From Desertibacillus haloalkaliphilus (GTDB lineage Bacteria > Bacillota > Bacilli > Bacillales > KJ1-10-99), in NCBI RefSeq assembly GCF_019039105.1, contig NZ_JAHPIV010000011.1, positions 120,566 through 184,565 on the forward strand: a stretch of 64,000 bases of DNA, read 5' to 3'. This document shows positions 19,508-27,777 of this stretch, piece by piece. The notes below the pieces were generated by a model. That model saw nothing but the letters and a program-made list of their open reading frames with translations. It did no database searches and had not been told where the DNA came from. A program made the position numbers and the translations under genes. The number at the start of each line of letters is the position of its first letter. The stretch's first letter is position 1.

Positions 19508-19562
19508 TTTGTATATTATTGTTACAATAGAAATAAATGTACTGGTGTTGGGGAGGTTCTTA
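19508..19562 (+). repeat. Shared upstream element, copy A
   Basis: TTTGTATATTATTGTTACAA and the following 35 bases recur about 10 kb away at 29927-29980 with roughly 90% identity by eye. Here it lies about 115 bases before the large helicase gene. Confidence 0.7.
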
Positions 19563-19675
19563 TTTCCCTGTATAAATAGATTCGGTTAAAGTCTAACAGA
19601 GATGTAGGTAAGAAGAGTGAATCGAGGTTCGCTCCGACACATTTCATTAAACCAAAGTTGAAAAGAGGTGAACGG

Positions 19676-22600
19676 ATGCTTCCAGAAGGAGTTTATGAAG
19701 AAATCATTACAGACAGGTTGAAAGCTGAACTTGAACAGGTTGAAAATGTTGATATTAGAAAGGAAAAGCTGGATGTTGAAGAAGCCAGAAAGATGTTAGC
19801 TTCTTATATTTCTTCTATAACAAGAAGAGCGCTAAATTATGTAAGGGACGATGTAAAAGATGACAAGGAAGCATTATTTAAACAACTGGAAACATGTAAC
19901 GAGATTATCACGGTGTTAAGTGAACGTTTGGACGATGAGGAATTCGAGTCGTTACAGATTGCTGAGGAAGGAGAAGTATTAACTTCGATTTACTCAAAGT
20001 GGAACCATTCAAGAAGTTTAAAGCAAGAAAAAGTTATCAAACCAGTCACACCACTATCAGAAAGCTCTTTATTTACAGGCTCACATCATGAACCAAACAT
20101 GTTAGGAGAATTACAGAAAGAAATTCAAACGTCTGACAAAATAGATATGCTGGTTTCTTTTATTAAATGGAGTGGGCTCCGTTGCATTATTGAACAGCTT
20201 CGTGACTTCACTGAAAATGGGGGGGAACTTCGTGTTATTACAACTTCATATATGGAAGCTTCTGATTATAAAGCCATTCTTGAGTTAAGTCAGTTAGAAA
20301 ATACTGAGGTGAAAATCTCGTATGATGTCGATAGGACAAGATTACATGCAAAAGCATACATGTTTAAGCGAAATACAGGATTCACTACTGCATACATAGG
20401 TTCATCTAACTTGTCAAATCCAGCACTGACATCAGGGTTAGAATGGAATTTAAAGGTCACTGAAAAAGATTCATTTGATATCATTAAAAAGTTTGATGCG
20501 ACGTTTGATAGTTACTGGAATGACGGTGAATTTGTGTTGTTTAATAACAAGGAAGAGAAGGATTTAAAACGGCTCAAAACAGCGTTAAACAAGTCCAAGG
20601 ATAACGAAAATAATGGCCCTGCCGTATTGTTTGATATTCAACCATACTACTATCAAAAAGAGATTTTAGAGCGTTTACAAGCAGAACGAGAAGTATTTGG
20701 CAGGTATAAAAACCTTTTAGTCGCTGCCACAGGTGTCGGCAAAACTGTCATTTCTGCTTTTGATTACAAGCGGTTTATCCAGGTACATGGCCGACGACCT
20801 AGGCTGTTGTTCGTTGCCCATCGGGAAGAAATTTTGAAACAAAGTAGAGATACTTTTCGCTCTATCCTTAGGGATTTCAATTTTGGTGATTTATTTGTTG
20901 CTGGCTACACCCCGTCTTCATTAGATCATTTGTTTGTTAGTATCCAAAGCTTTAATAGCTCTAAATTATACGAGAAAACATCAACCGACTTTTATGATTT
21001 CATAATTGTTGATGAATTCCACCATGCAGCTGCAAAGTCTTATCAAAAGCTTTTAACGCATTATACACCTAAAGTGTTGCTTGGACTAACAGCGACACCA
21101 GAGCGAATGGATGGAAAAGATGTTTTAGAATACTTTGATGATACAATTGCAGCAGAAATGAGATTAACCGATGCGATTGATCAGAAGCTATTATCTCCAT
21201 TTCAATATTTTTGTGTCACAGATACAGTGGATTTATCAAAGCTAAAATGGAGTCGAAAAGGGTATGACATACGGGAATTAGAAAACGTTTATACGTCAAA
21301 CAAACTACGAAGCAATCAAATTATTAAAGGGCTAAAGAAGTATGTGACTGATATCGATGAGGTTAAAGGCTTAGGTTTCTGTGTCAGTATTGAACATGCA
21401 AAATATATGGCTAATTTCTTCAATGAATCTAACATCCCTTCAATTGCCTTATATGGTGAGAGTGATCGTAAAACAAGGGAAGAATCAAAAAGTAAGCTAG
21501 TAAATGGGGACCTCTCATTTATTTTCGTTGTTGATTTATATAATGAAGGGGTTGATATTCCTGAAGTCAATACAATTCTATTTTTACGTCCAACAGAAAG
21601 TCTCACTGTATTCCTTCAGCAATTAGGAAGGGGTCTCAGACTCTCTGAAGGGAAAGAATGTCTTACCGTTTTAGACTTTGTTGGTCAAGCGCATAAAAAT
21701 TATAATTTTGAAGATAAGTTTCGTAGCCTCATTGGCAGAACAAAACATTCCGTAAAGCATTATGTGGAAAATGGTTTCTTTAACCTTCCAAAAGGCTGCT
21801 TTATTCAATTAGAAAAGCAAGCGAAAGATTATATTCTAAGAAACATCAATGAAACGAAGAACTCAAGGAAAAACCTTGTAAGTAAGATGAAATACTTTGA
21901 AGAAGATACCGGCTTATCATTAACACTAGCTAATTTCTTACAACATTATCATTTATCACTTTATGATTTTTATGGAAAAAATGGTGATCGTTCTTTTATG
22001 CAGATGAAAGTTGAAGCAGGAATAAAAGATGATTTTGAGTTTAAAAATGAAAAAGTAATCAAAAAGCGGATTCCAAACTTCTTTCATATAGATTCGAGCA
22101 CTTTTCTTACGTACTTAATTGACTACTTGAACGGTAACAAAGGCAGCAGTAAAAATGATCAGATCATGGAAGCAATGTTTTACTATTCCTTTTACCAAAA
22201 GGCACCAGAAAAAGAAGGGTATAAATCATTGGCAGAAGGTATTGGAGCAATGCTAGAAACAAATGAAGTTCGAGAGGAATTAAAGCAAATTTTGCAATAC
22301 AACTATTCAACGATTACCTTTGTTGAAAAGGAAAATGATTTTACGTTTGACTGTCCCTTAAAAGTACATAGCTACTACTCTAAGACACAAGTACTGGCTG
22401 CGTTCGAATATTACAATGAGAAGCAAAGTCCTACTTTTCGAGAAGGGGTTAAATATTTTGAGGACAAGGATCTTGATATTTTCTTTATCACGTTAAATAA
22501 ATCTGAGAAAGATTTCTCTCCTTCAACATTGTATGATGACTATGCAATCAATGAACGCTTATTTCATTGGCAAACGCAAAGCCGTGTCGCCGAAGGAAGC

Positions 22601-22819
22601 AAAACAGCGAAGCGATATATTCATCATAAGAAAAACGGCCATACGATCGCCTTATTTGTCAGAGAGTATAACAAAGAAAACGGATATACTTCACCGTTTA
22701 TATTTTTAGGGACAGCAGAATATGTAAAGCACTCGGGAAGCAAACCAATGAGCTTTGTCTGGAAGTTGAAAGAGGAAATGCCACCACACATGGTGCAAAA
22801 GGCGAATAAAGTGATGTAA
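19676..22819 (+). CDS. PLD-nuclease / SF2-helicase / DUF3427 protein
   Basis: I start at the ATG at 19676 because AAAAGAGGTGAA lies just upstream; a TTG at 19658 is less likely. The 1047-residue chain has several parts. Residues 1-120 are an N-terminal region. A phospholipase-D-like nuclease domain (about 130-290) has HAKAYMF and GSSNLSNPAL. A DEAD/DEAH helicase core follows with ATGVGKT, VDEFHH, LTATPERMDG and the motif VI QLGRGLRLS (about 330-700). The C-terminal DUF3427 domain (about 880-1047) has FHWQTQS and FVWKLKEEMPP. It probably tracks and cuts foreign DNA. Its relative at 23758 lacks DUF3427, and a relic of its own C-terminus lies at 9151. Confidence 0.9.
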   Translation: MLPEGVYEEIITDRLKAELEQVENVDIRKEKLDVEEARKMLASYISSITRRALNYVRDDVKDDKEALFKQLETCNEIITVLSERLDDEEFESLQIAEEGEVLTSIYSKWNHSRSLKQEKVIKPVTPLSESSLFTGSHHEPNMLGELQKEIQTSDKIDMLVSFIKWSGLRCIIEQLRDFTENGGELRVITTSYMEASDYKAILELSQLENTEVKISYDVDRTRLHAKAYMFKRNTGFTTAYIGSSNLSNPALTSGLEWNLKVTEKDSFDIIKKFDATFDSYWNDGEFVLFNNKEEKDLKRLKTALNKSKDNENNGPAVLFDIQPYYYQKEILERLQAEREVFGRYKNLLVAATGVGKTVISAFDYKRFIQVHGRRPRLLFVAHREEILKQSRDTFRSILRDFNFGDLFVAGYTPSSLDHLFVSIQSFNSSKLYEKTSTDFYDFIIVDEFHHAAAKSYQKLLTHYTPKVLLGLTATPERMDGKDVLEYFDDTIAAEMRLTDAIDQKLLSPFQYFCVTDTVDLSKLKWSRKGYDIRELENVYTSNKLRSNQIIKGLKKYVTDIDEVKGLGFCVSIEHAKYMANFFNESNIPSIALYGESDRKTREESKSKLVNGDLSFIFVVDLYNEGVDIPEVNTILFLRPTESLTVFLQQLGRGLRLSEGKECLTVLDFVGQAHKNYNFEDKFRSLIGRTKHSVKHYVENGFFNLPKGCFIQLEKQAKDYILRNINETKNSRKNLVSKMKYFEEDTGLSLTLANFLQHYHLSLYDFYGKNGDRSFMQMKVEAGIKDDFEFKNEKVIKKRIPNFFHIDSSTFLTYLIDYLNGNKGSSKNDQIMEAMFYYSFYQKAPEKEGYKSLAEGIGAMLETNEVREELKQILQYNYSTITFVEKENDFTFDCPLKVHSYYSKTQVLAAFEYYNEKQSPTFREGVKYFEDKDLDIFFITLNKSEKDFSPSTLYDDYAINERLFHWQTQSRVAEGSKTAKRYIHHKKNGHTIALFVREYNKENGYTSPFIFLGTAEYVKHSGSKPMSFVWKLKEEMPPHMVQKANKVM

Positions 22820-22958
22820 ATCAATGGCTAGCGGAATGAATGACTCAATCAACATATACCATCATTGTCCATAGTTAGAAGACGAAAGTCGAAATTTAAT
22901 TATTGATCTTAACAATGCAACGCGCTATCCTTTTATATCAAAATACCAGGAGGTACCT

Positions 22959-23327
22959 ATGACCTGTCCATTCTGTCAATTAGATAGCAACATCATCATC
23001 TATTCAAACGACCTAGCACTAGCCACCTATGACCTCTATCCAGTGAACAAAGGGCACATCTTAATCATACCAAAAAGGCATGTTGCCGACTTTTTTGATA
23101 CAACGTTAGAGGAAAGAGAGGCTATCAATGAGTTGTTAGAGAAGTGTAAAGAGCTGTTGGGTGAGAAGTATCGCCCAGATGGATTTAATGTAGGTATTAA
23201 CTGTGGTGAAGCTGCGGGTCAGACAGTCTTTCATGTACATGTCCATCTGATTCCCCGTTTTCATGGAGATATGGATAACCCGCGAGGCGGGGTTCGGGGT
23301 GTGATCCCTGATAAAAGAATCTATTAA
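22959..23327 (+). CDS. HIT-family nucleotide hydrolase or transferase
   Basis: The 122-residue protein begins with a CPFC zinc-type pair and carries the HIT signature HVHVHLIPR near residue 92, plus the GHILIIPKRH strand. HIT proteins act on nucleoside phosphates such as Ap4A or AMP-lysine. Ribosome site AGGAGGT precedes the ATG. It is followed by a terminator, then a MazG-like gene and a second helicase. The family occurs in housekeeping as well, so its link to the flanking helicases is only positional. Confidence 0.85.
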   Translation: MTCPFCQLDSNIIIYSNDLALATYDLYPVNKGHILIIPKRHVADFFDTTLEEREAINELLEKCKELLGEKYRPDGFNVGINCGEAAGQTVFHVHVHLIPRFHGDMDNPRGGVRGVIPDKRIY

Positions 23328-23333
23328 TGTTTG

Positions 23334-23366
23334 AAGCCTTTCGATGTTTTCGTCGAAAGGCTTTTT
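23334..23366 (+). terminator. Terminator after the HIT gene
   Basis: AAGCCTTTCGA and TCGAAAGGCTT form a stem around eight bases and end in TTTTT. Confidence 0.9.
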
Positions 23367-23438
23367 AGACATTTTCTTGTCAGTTCTTGTCATGATAAAC
23401 TAGAGGGAACAGGAAATGTTTGGGAGGGACAGACGTTT

Positions 23439-23765
23439 ATGCCATTATACAATAAATTAGTTCGTGATAAAATTCCTGAAGTGATTGAGGAAGCTGGCAA
23501 GCTGTGTCGTACGAGAATTTTAGATGATAACGAGTACATAAAAGAATTACAGGCAAAGAGCCGTGAAGAGTTAGAAGAGTATATGAGCGAAAGTGATGAC
23601 AAGAAGGCTGTTGAGGAACTTGCTGATTTGTTAGAGGTCATGCATGCGCTAGCAGCTGTTCATGGTTTTTCAATGGCTGAAATTGAAAAGATCAGAGCGG
23701 AGAAGGCTGAAAAGCGTGGAGGCTTTCAGGATAAGGTGTTCCTGATTGATGTTGAAGATGACTAA
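23439..23765 (+). CDS. MazG-like / phosphoribosyl-ATP pyrophosphohydrolase-like protein
   Basis: The start is the ATG at 23439, after GGGAGGGA. The 108-residue all-alpha protein shows the MazG-like pattern: YNKLVRDKIPEVIEEAGK at the front, then EELEEYM, and KAVEELADLLEVMHALAAVHG near 55-75, which supplies the acidic residues for magnesium. These enzymes release pyrophosphate from NTPs. The stop codon overlaps the start of the next helicase gene, so the two are translationally coupled, which points to a shared function. Confidence 0.85.
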   Translation: MPLYNKLVRDKIPEVIEEAGKLCRTRILDDNEYIKELQAKSREELEEYMSESDDKKAVEELADLLEVMHALAAVHGFSMAEIEKIRAEKAEKRGGFQDKVFLIDVEDD

Positions 23766-26196
23766 AGTGAAGCTATTAACTGAAGCACTCATTGATGAAA
23801 TTGTGCCTGCTATGGAGACGGCTTCATCGATTTATATTTTGACCTCGTTTGCGATGAAATCAGGTGTCGAACGTTTAGCTCCGTCGTTGAAACGTGCAGT
23901 TGAACGTGGGGCTGAGGTGAAAGTGTGCACTGGAGATTATCTGTATGTCACGCAACCACAAGCCTTACAAGCTTTAATTGATGTTGATGAAAGCATCGAG
24001 GTTCGGTTATGGAAAAGCAATGGGAAATCCTTTCACCCGAAAGCGTATTTATTTCAAAGATCGGATGAGGTAGGTCTTTTAATTGTTGGATCATCGAACC
24101 TCTCGCGTTCGGCACTCACTCATGGTGTCGAGTGGAACCTTGCGATGGAGTCTACGGTTGCACCTGCTACATTTGAAGATGCACTGGATCAGTTTATGAA
24201 GGTCTTCTACCATGAGCAAACGATACCAGTGAACGAGGAGACGATTGCGACCTATCAATCCGCATATGAAAGAATGCATCAGCAAAACCCTAATTTGGCT
24301 AAAACATGGACGGAAACAGAAGAACTCGAGTTAATGCTCCCGAAAGTCGAGCATGGGCAAGCTGAGGCTGTTTATGAAAAGAGGGATTCGTATGAGCCGC
24401 TTTCACCACGACCGGCACAACGACAAGCACTAGATGCTCTTCGTACAACGGTGGAAGAAGGCTATGATAAAGCGATGGTCGTGATGGCAACAGGATTGGG
24501 GAAAACATACTTAGCTGGCTTTTTTGCTCAAGACTACAAACGCGTCTTATTTGTTGCCCACCGTGAAGAAATTTTAAGACAAGCTCAAGAGTCTTTTAAA
24601 CACATTATGCCTGAACGCTCATTTGGGATTTATAACGGAAGAGAAAAGGAAGGACAAGCCGATTGTGTGTTTGCCTCGATCTTTACGTTAGCCAATCAAC
24701 AGCATCTTCATCAATTTGCTAAGGATCGGTTTGACCTCATCGTTATTGATGAATTTCATCATGCGGCAGCGAAAACCTATCAGCGTGTGCTCGATTATTT
24801 TGAACCATCCTTTTTGTTAGGAATTACCGCGACACCAGATCGGATGGATGGAAAAGACGTCTATGGCATTTGTGGTGGAAATGTTGCCTTTCAGCTCCAT
24901 TTTATTGAGGCCATTCAACGACAGTGGTTAGCGCCATTCCATTATTATGGCGTCTATGATGAAACAGACTATTCACAAGTGACCTGGCTCGGAAATCGCT
25001 ATGATGTGGAAGAGCTGTTAGCTGTGCAATTAAGAGAAGAGATGGCCGAAAAGGTGTTTCGTGCATGGCAGGAGCATAAGCAGACACGTACACTTGGCTT
25101 TTGTTCATCGATCAAACAAGCCAATTTTCTAGCGAATTACTTTAAGAATCAAGGCGTTAAGGCTGTTAGTCTCCATTCAAATGGCGGGGAGATGAGCAGG
25201 GGAGAAGCGATCAAACAAATTGAAAATAAGGACCTTGACGTCATTTTTACTGTTAATTTATTTAATGAAGGGACCGATATCCCCTCACTTGATACGCTGT
25301 TGTTTGTGCGACCAACAGAATCATTAACGGTGTTCACCCAGCAAATCGGCCGTGGCTTGCGTTTGTTTAATGGAAAAGACCATTGCACGATCATTGATTT
25401 AATCGGTAACTACCGCAATGCAGATATTAAACTCAGTTTGTTTGATACTCGAACAGAGGACGAGCGTAAAAAAGCAAAAGCGGTAGTTGAGCCGCAAGTA
25501 CCTGAGAGCTGTGTCCTTGATCTCGATGTCAAAGCAATTGACCTTCTAAAGGAGTTAGCAAGAAAGAAACAACCACGCAAAGAACGGCTACGACAGGCGT
25601 ATATCGAGTTAAAACAAGAGTTAGGGAGACGTCCAACTTATTTAGAGCTTCATTTACATGGGAATGTTGAAAGTCGTGCGTATCGGCAAGATTTTAAATC
25701 GTATGTAGGTTTTCTGCACTGGGCAAAAGAGTTATCTGATCAGGAAAAGGATGTCTATCAACATCACACGGATTGGCTTCAAGAAGTTGAACGTACGGGA
25801 ATGAATAAAAGCTATAAAATGATCGTCCTACTCTATATGCTTGAGCGGGGGATTGATAGTTGGACGAAACCTGTTACACCTACAGAAATTGCACCATTCT
25901 TCCATCGCTATTTAACTGAAAAAGAGTATCGGAAGCAAACCGATTTTTCGGATAAGAGAACGAAAAAGCTGTGGGAATACGATGAAACGAAGGTGGCCAA
26001 GCTGATCGCTGATATGCCAATGACAAAATGGAGTGGAGGCTCCAAGGGTCTACTATCATTTACCGACGGTGTGCTTTCATTGGATTTTGATATTCACGAT
26101 GAAGATCAAGAGCTTTTATATAAATGGACAAAAGAAATTTGCGAATACCGCTTACATGAGTATTTTGAGAGGAAGGGCAATAAGCCACACCAATAA
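23758..26196 (+). CDS. PLD-nuclease / SF2-helicase protein
   Basis: The ATG at 23758 overlaps the stop of the MazG-like gene; an ATG at 23749 is possible too. The 812-residue product has a PLD-like domain (about 20-150) with HPKAYLF and GSSNLSRSAL. A helicase core has MATGLGKT, IDEFHH, ITATPDRMDG and QQIGRGLRLF (about 235-560). The C-terminal 250 residues are unassigned and helical, unlike DUF3427. It is clearly related to the 1047-residue protein at 19676 through the first 560 residues. It probably acts as a DNA-cutting motor whose activity is tied to the nucleotide hydrolase made from the same message. Confidence 0.88.
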   Translation: MTKVKLLTEALIDEIVPAMETASSIYILTSFAMKSGVERLAPSLKRAVERGAEVKVCTGDYLYVTQPQALQALIDVDESIEVRLWKSNGKSFHPKAYLFQRSDEVGLLIVGSSNLSRSALTHGVEWNLAMESTVAPATFEDALDQFMKVFYHEQTIPVNEETIATYQSAYERMHQQNPNLAKTWTETEELELMLPKVEHGQAEAVYEKRDSYEPLSPRPAQRQALDALRTTVEEGYDKAMVVMATGLGKTYLAGFFAQDYKRVLFVAHREEILRQAQESFKHIMPERSFGIYNGREKEGQADCVFASIFTLANQQHLHQFAKDRFDLIVIDEFHHAAAKTYQRVLDYFEPSFLLGITATPDRMDGKDVYGICGGNVAFQLHFIEAIQRQWLAPFHYYGVYDETDYSQVTWLGNRYDVEELLAVQLREEMAEKVFRAWQEHKQTRTLGFCSSIKQANFLANYFKNQGVKAVSLHSNGGEMSRGEAIKQIENKDLDVIFTVNLFNEGTDIPSLDTLLFVRPTESLTVFTQQIGRGLRLFNGKDHCTIIDLIGNYRNADIKLSLFDTRTEDERKKAKAVVEPQVPESCVLDLDVKAIDLLKELARKKQPRKERLRQAYIELKQELGRRPTYLELHLHGNVESRAYRQDFKSYVGFLHWAKELSDQEKDVYQHHTDWLQEVERTGMNKSYKMIVLLYMLERGIDSWTKPVTPTEIAPFFHRYLTEKEYRKQTDFSDKRTKKLWEYDETKVAKLIADMPMTKWSGGSKGLLSFTDGVLSLDFDIHDEDQELLYKWTKEICEYRLHEYFERKGNKPHQ

Positions 26197-26553
26197 TTTT
26201 ATTCTAATGATCATATATATTTATTTGTTTTATAAGTGGGGGAATGAATACAATTCAATCTGATGATCTTGTTAATCAAAAGCTTTTTGACGAACAGTCC
26301 CAGGCACTGTTCGTAATGAATCGCCAGTGGCCGACTTTCAAACTGTACCTTCAGATTTGTTAGTAAAGGTTCAGCCTGTTTTTTATTCTGATCCTACAGA
26401 TGCAGTTTTTTAAGGGAATTGGGAGTTGGTTAGTTAATATATAATAATTTGATCAGATATATGGAATTTTATAATTACTGCAACTTTTCCCTAGCAGAAA
26501 GCATTATCCGAATGTGAATGTGCTAGGGCTGTTTATTTAAAGGAGAGCTAATT
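26197..26553. other. Spacer before the decayed Mrr-type gene
   Basis: It holds the palindrome at 26290 and a hairpin (CCCTAGCA and TGCTAGGG, 26489-26528) immediately before the ribosome site AAAGGAGAG of the Mrr-type gene. No gene is visible. Confidence 0.45.
26290..26314. repeat. Near-copy of the 10644 palindrome
   Basis: ACGAACAGTCCCAGGCACTGTTCGT differs from the copy at 10644-10668 by a base change in the left half and by the orientation of the central base. Confidence 0.7.
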
Positions 26554-27533
26554 ATGACAAAATGGTGGATGATACGAGCGGGGGATAATAATGAATTAAT
26601 TTTTACATGGAAAGAAGAAGGTATTGAATCTATAGGGTGGCCTAAGCTAGGTGATCCAAAACAATTTCATACTAAAGCTGAAATGAAAAAAAGGCAAATG
26701 GGGAATTTTCTGGTAGTAAACCAATGTCTAGAAGCAGTTGGGTTAATCAAGTTTGGTGATTTAGCAGAGACATTAAAAAAGGCGATCGCGTAATAACATA
26801 CTTTAAAGAAACAAGAGAGTACTTGGTAGGCACGGTTACAGAAGCACATTTCTATGACAAAGCAATAGGTAATCCTGCATACCCGAACCATATTAGAGTG
26901 AACTGGGAAGAAGCTGCTATAGAAAGAGATTCCTTATCGCAAGCTGCAAAGAATAGTTTGGGTTCTGTATTAACCGTTTTTCGTGTTGATGACTGGGGAA
27001 GTGAGTTTGATAAATTATCGGAACATCCATATTCGGAAGGTACTAAAGATGATGAAGCAGAGGAAAGTGAAATTATTGAAGACTTAGTTAGTAAAGCATT
27101 AGTAATGGTACAAGATAAAGTGGATAAACTTGATCCTTGGCAAATGCAAGAACTTGTAGGTGGGCTATTACAAGCAATGGATTATAATACTAAAGTAAGT
27201 CCCAAAGGGCCTGATGGCGGAGTAGATGTATTGGCATTTAAGGATGCCTTTGGCTTTGAAAAACCAATTATAAAAGTACAAGTTAAACATCGGAAATCTT
27301 CTGCATCTGCTCCAGAGATCCAACAATTACTAGGGGCAAATCCTATCGATGCTAATAGCTTATTTGTTTCCACCGGTGGATTTACCTCCCACGCTGAAGC
27401 AGTTGCAAAACATAATTCAGTAAGGCTGGTAGATTTAGACGAATTAGTCGAATTAGTAGTTAAATGGTACGAAAATATGCCGAATGACGTTAGGGCATTG
27501 CTACCATTGCAGAGAATGTATGTACCTGAATGA
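26554..27533 (+). pseudogene. Decayed Mrr-type restriction endonuclease
   Basis: The first frame reads MTKWWMIRAGDNNELIFTWK and keeps the fold to about residue 48, then leaves it. One base over, the expected GSKPMSRSSWVNQVW continues but hits TGA at 26757-26759 (W-stop-F, normally W-R-F). It then reads FSRDIKKGDRVITYF into the long ORF at 26823-27533. That part has the Mrr PD-(D/E)xK core: GPDGGVDVLAF and IIKVQVKHR near 27215-27295. So the gene has a frameshift near 26697 and a stop. The full protein would be about 325 residues, able to cut modified DNA. As written it cannot be made whole. Confidence 0.8.
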
Positions 27534-27605
27534 ACAATGTTTATGTCTGTGAAAATTCAGTACTATTGTTATAATTTAGATGTCTTATCTAAATGGAGGT
27601 AAGAG

Positions 27606-27701
27606 GTGAAGGTTTGGCATTGTCAATACCGAGAATGTAAAGAATTAGAAATTATTGACTATTATCGTCATTATATGATCTGTGATAAAACCATGGCATA
27701 A
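27606..27701 (+). CDS. Possible 31-residue ORF
   Basis: A GTG follows a good TGGAGGTAA site and opens a short frame with three cysteines (WHCQYRECKE near the start). I do not recognise it. It may be the severed start of a lost gene. Confidence 0.25.
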   Translation: MKVWHCQYRECKELEIIDYYRHYMICDKTMA

Positions 27702-27707
27702 AACAAC

Positions 27708-27735
27708 AGAGAGACCATTAAAACTTGGCCTCTCT
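27708..27735. terminator. Hairpin between convergent genes
   Basis: AGAGAGACC and GGCCTCTCT pair with one mismatch. It sits between the Mrr-type gene and the reverse-strand GmrSD-like gene. The T-runs are weak. Confidence 0.5.
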
Positions 27736-27777
27736 ATATTTAGTTAGGGAGAAGACTTATATCTTTATAAATCTTAT

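Larger units (their letters stand above)
19216..19675. other. Leader region upstream of the large helicase gene
   Basis: This 460-base stretch holds the terminator at 19268, a possible second hairpin (ACCTG/CAGGT with T-run, about 19456-19487) and the shared upstream element at 19508. A weak promoter, TTGTCT (19489) with TATATT (19512) 17 bases apart, lies at the left edge of that element. No coding frame is credible. Confidence 0.45.
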
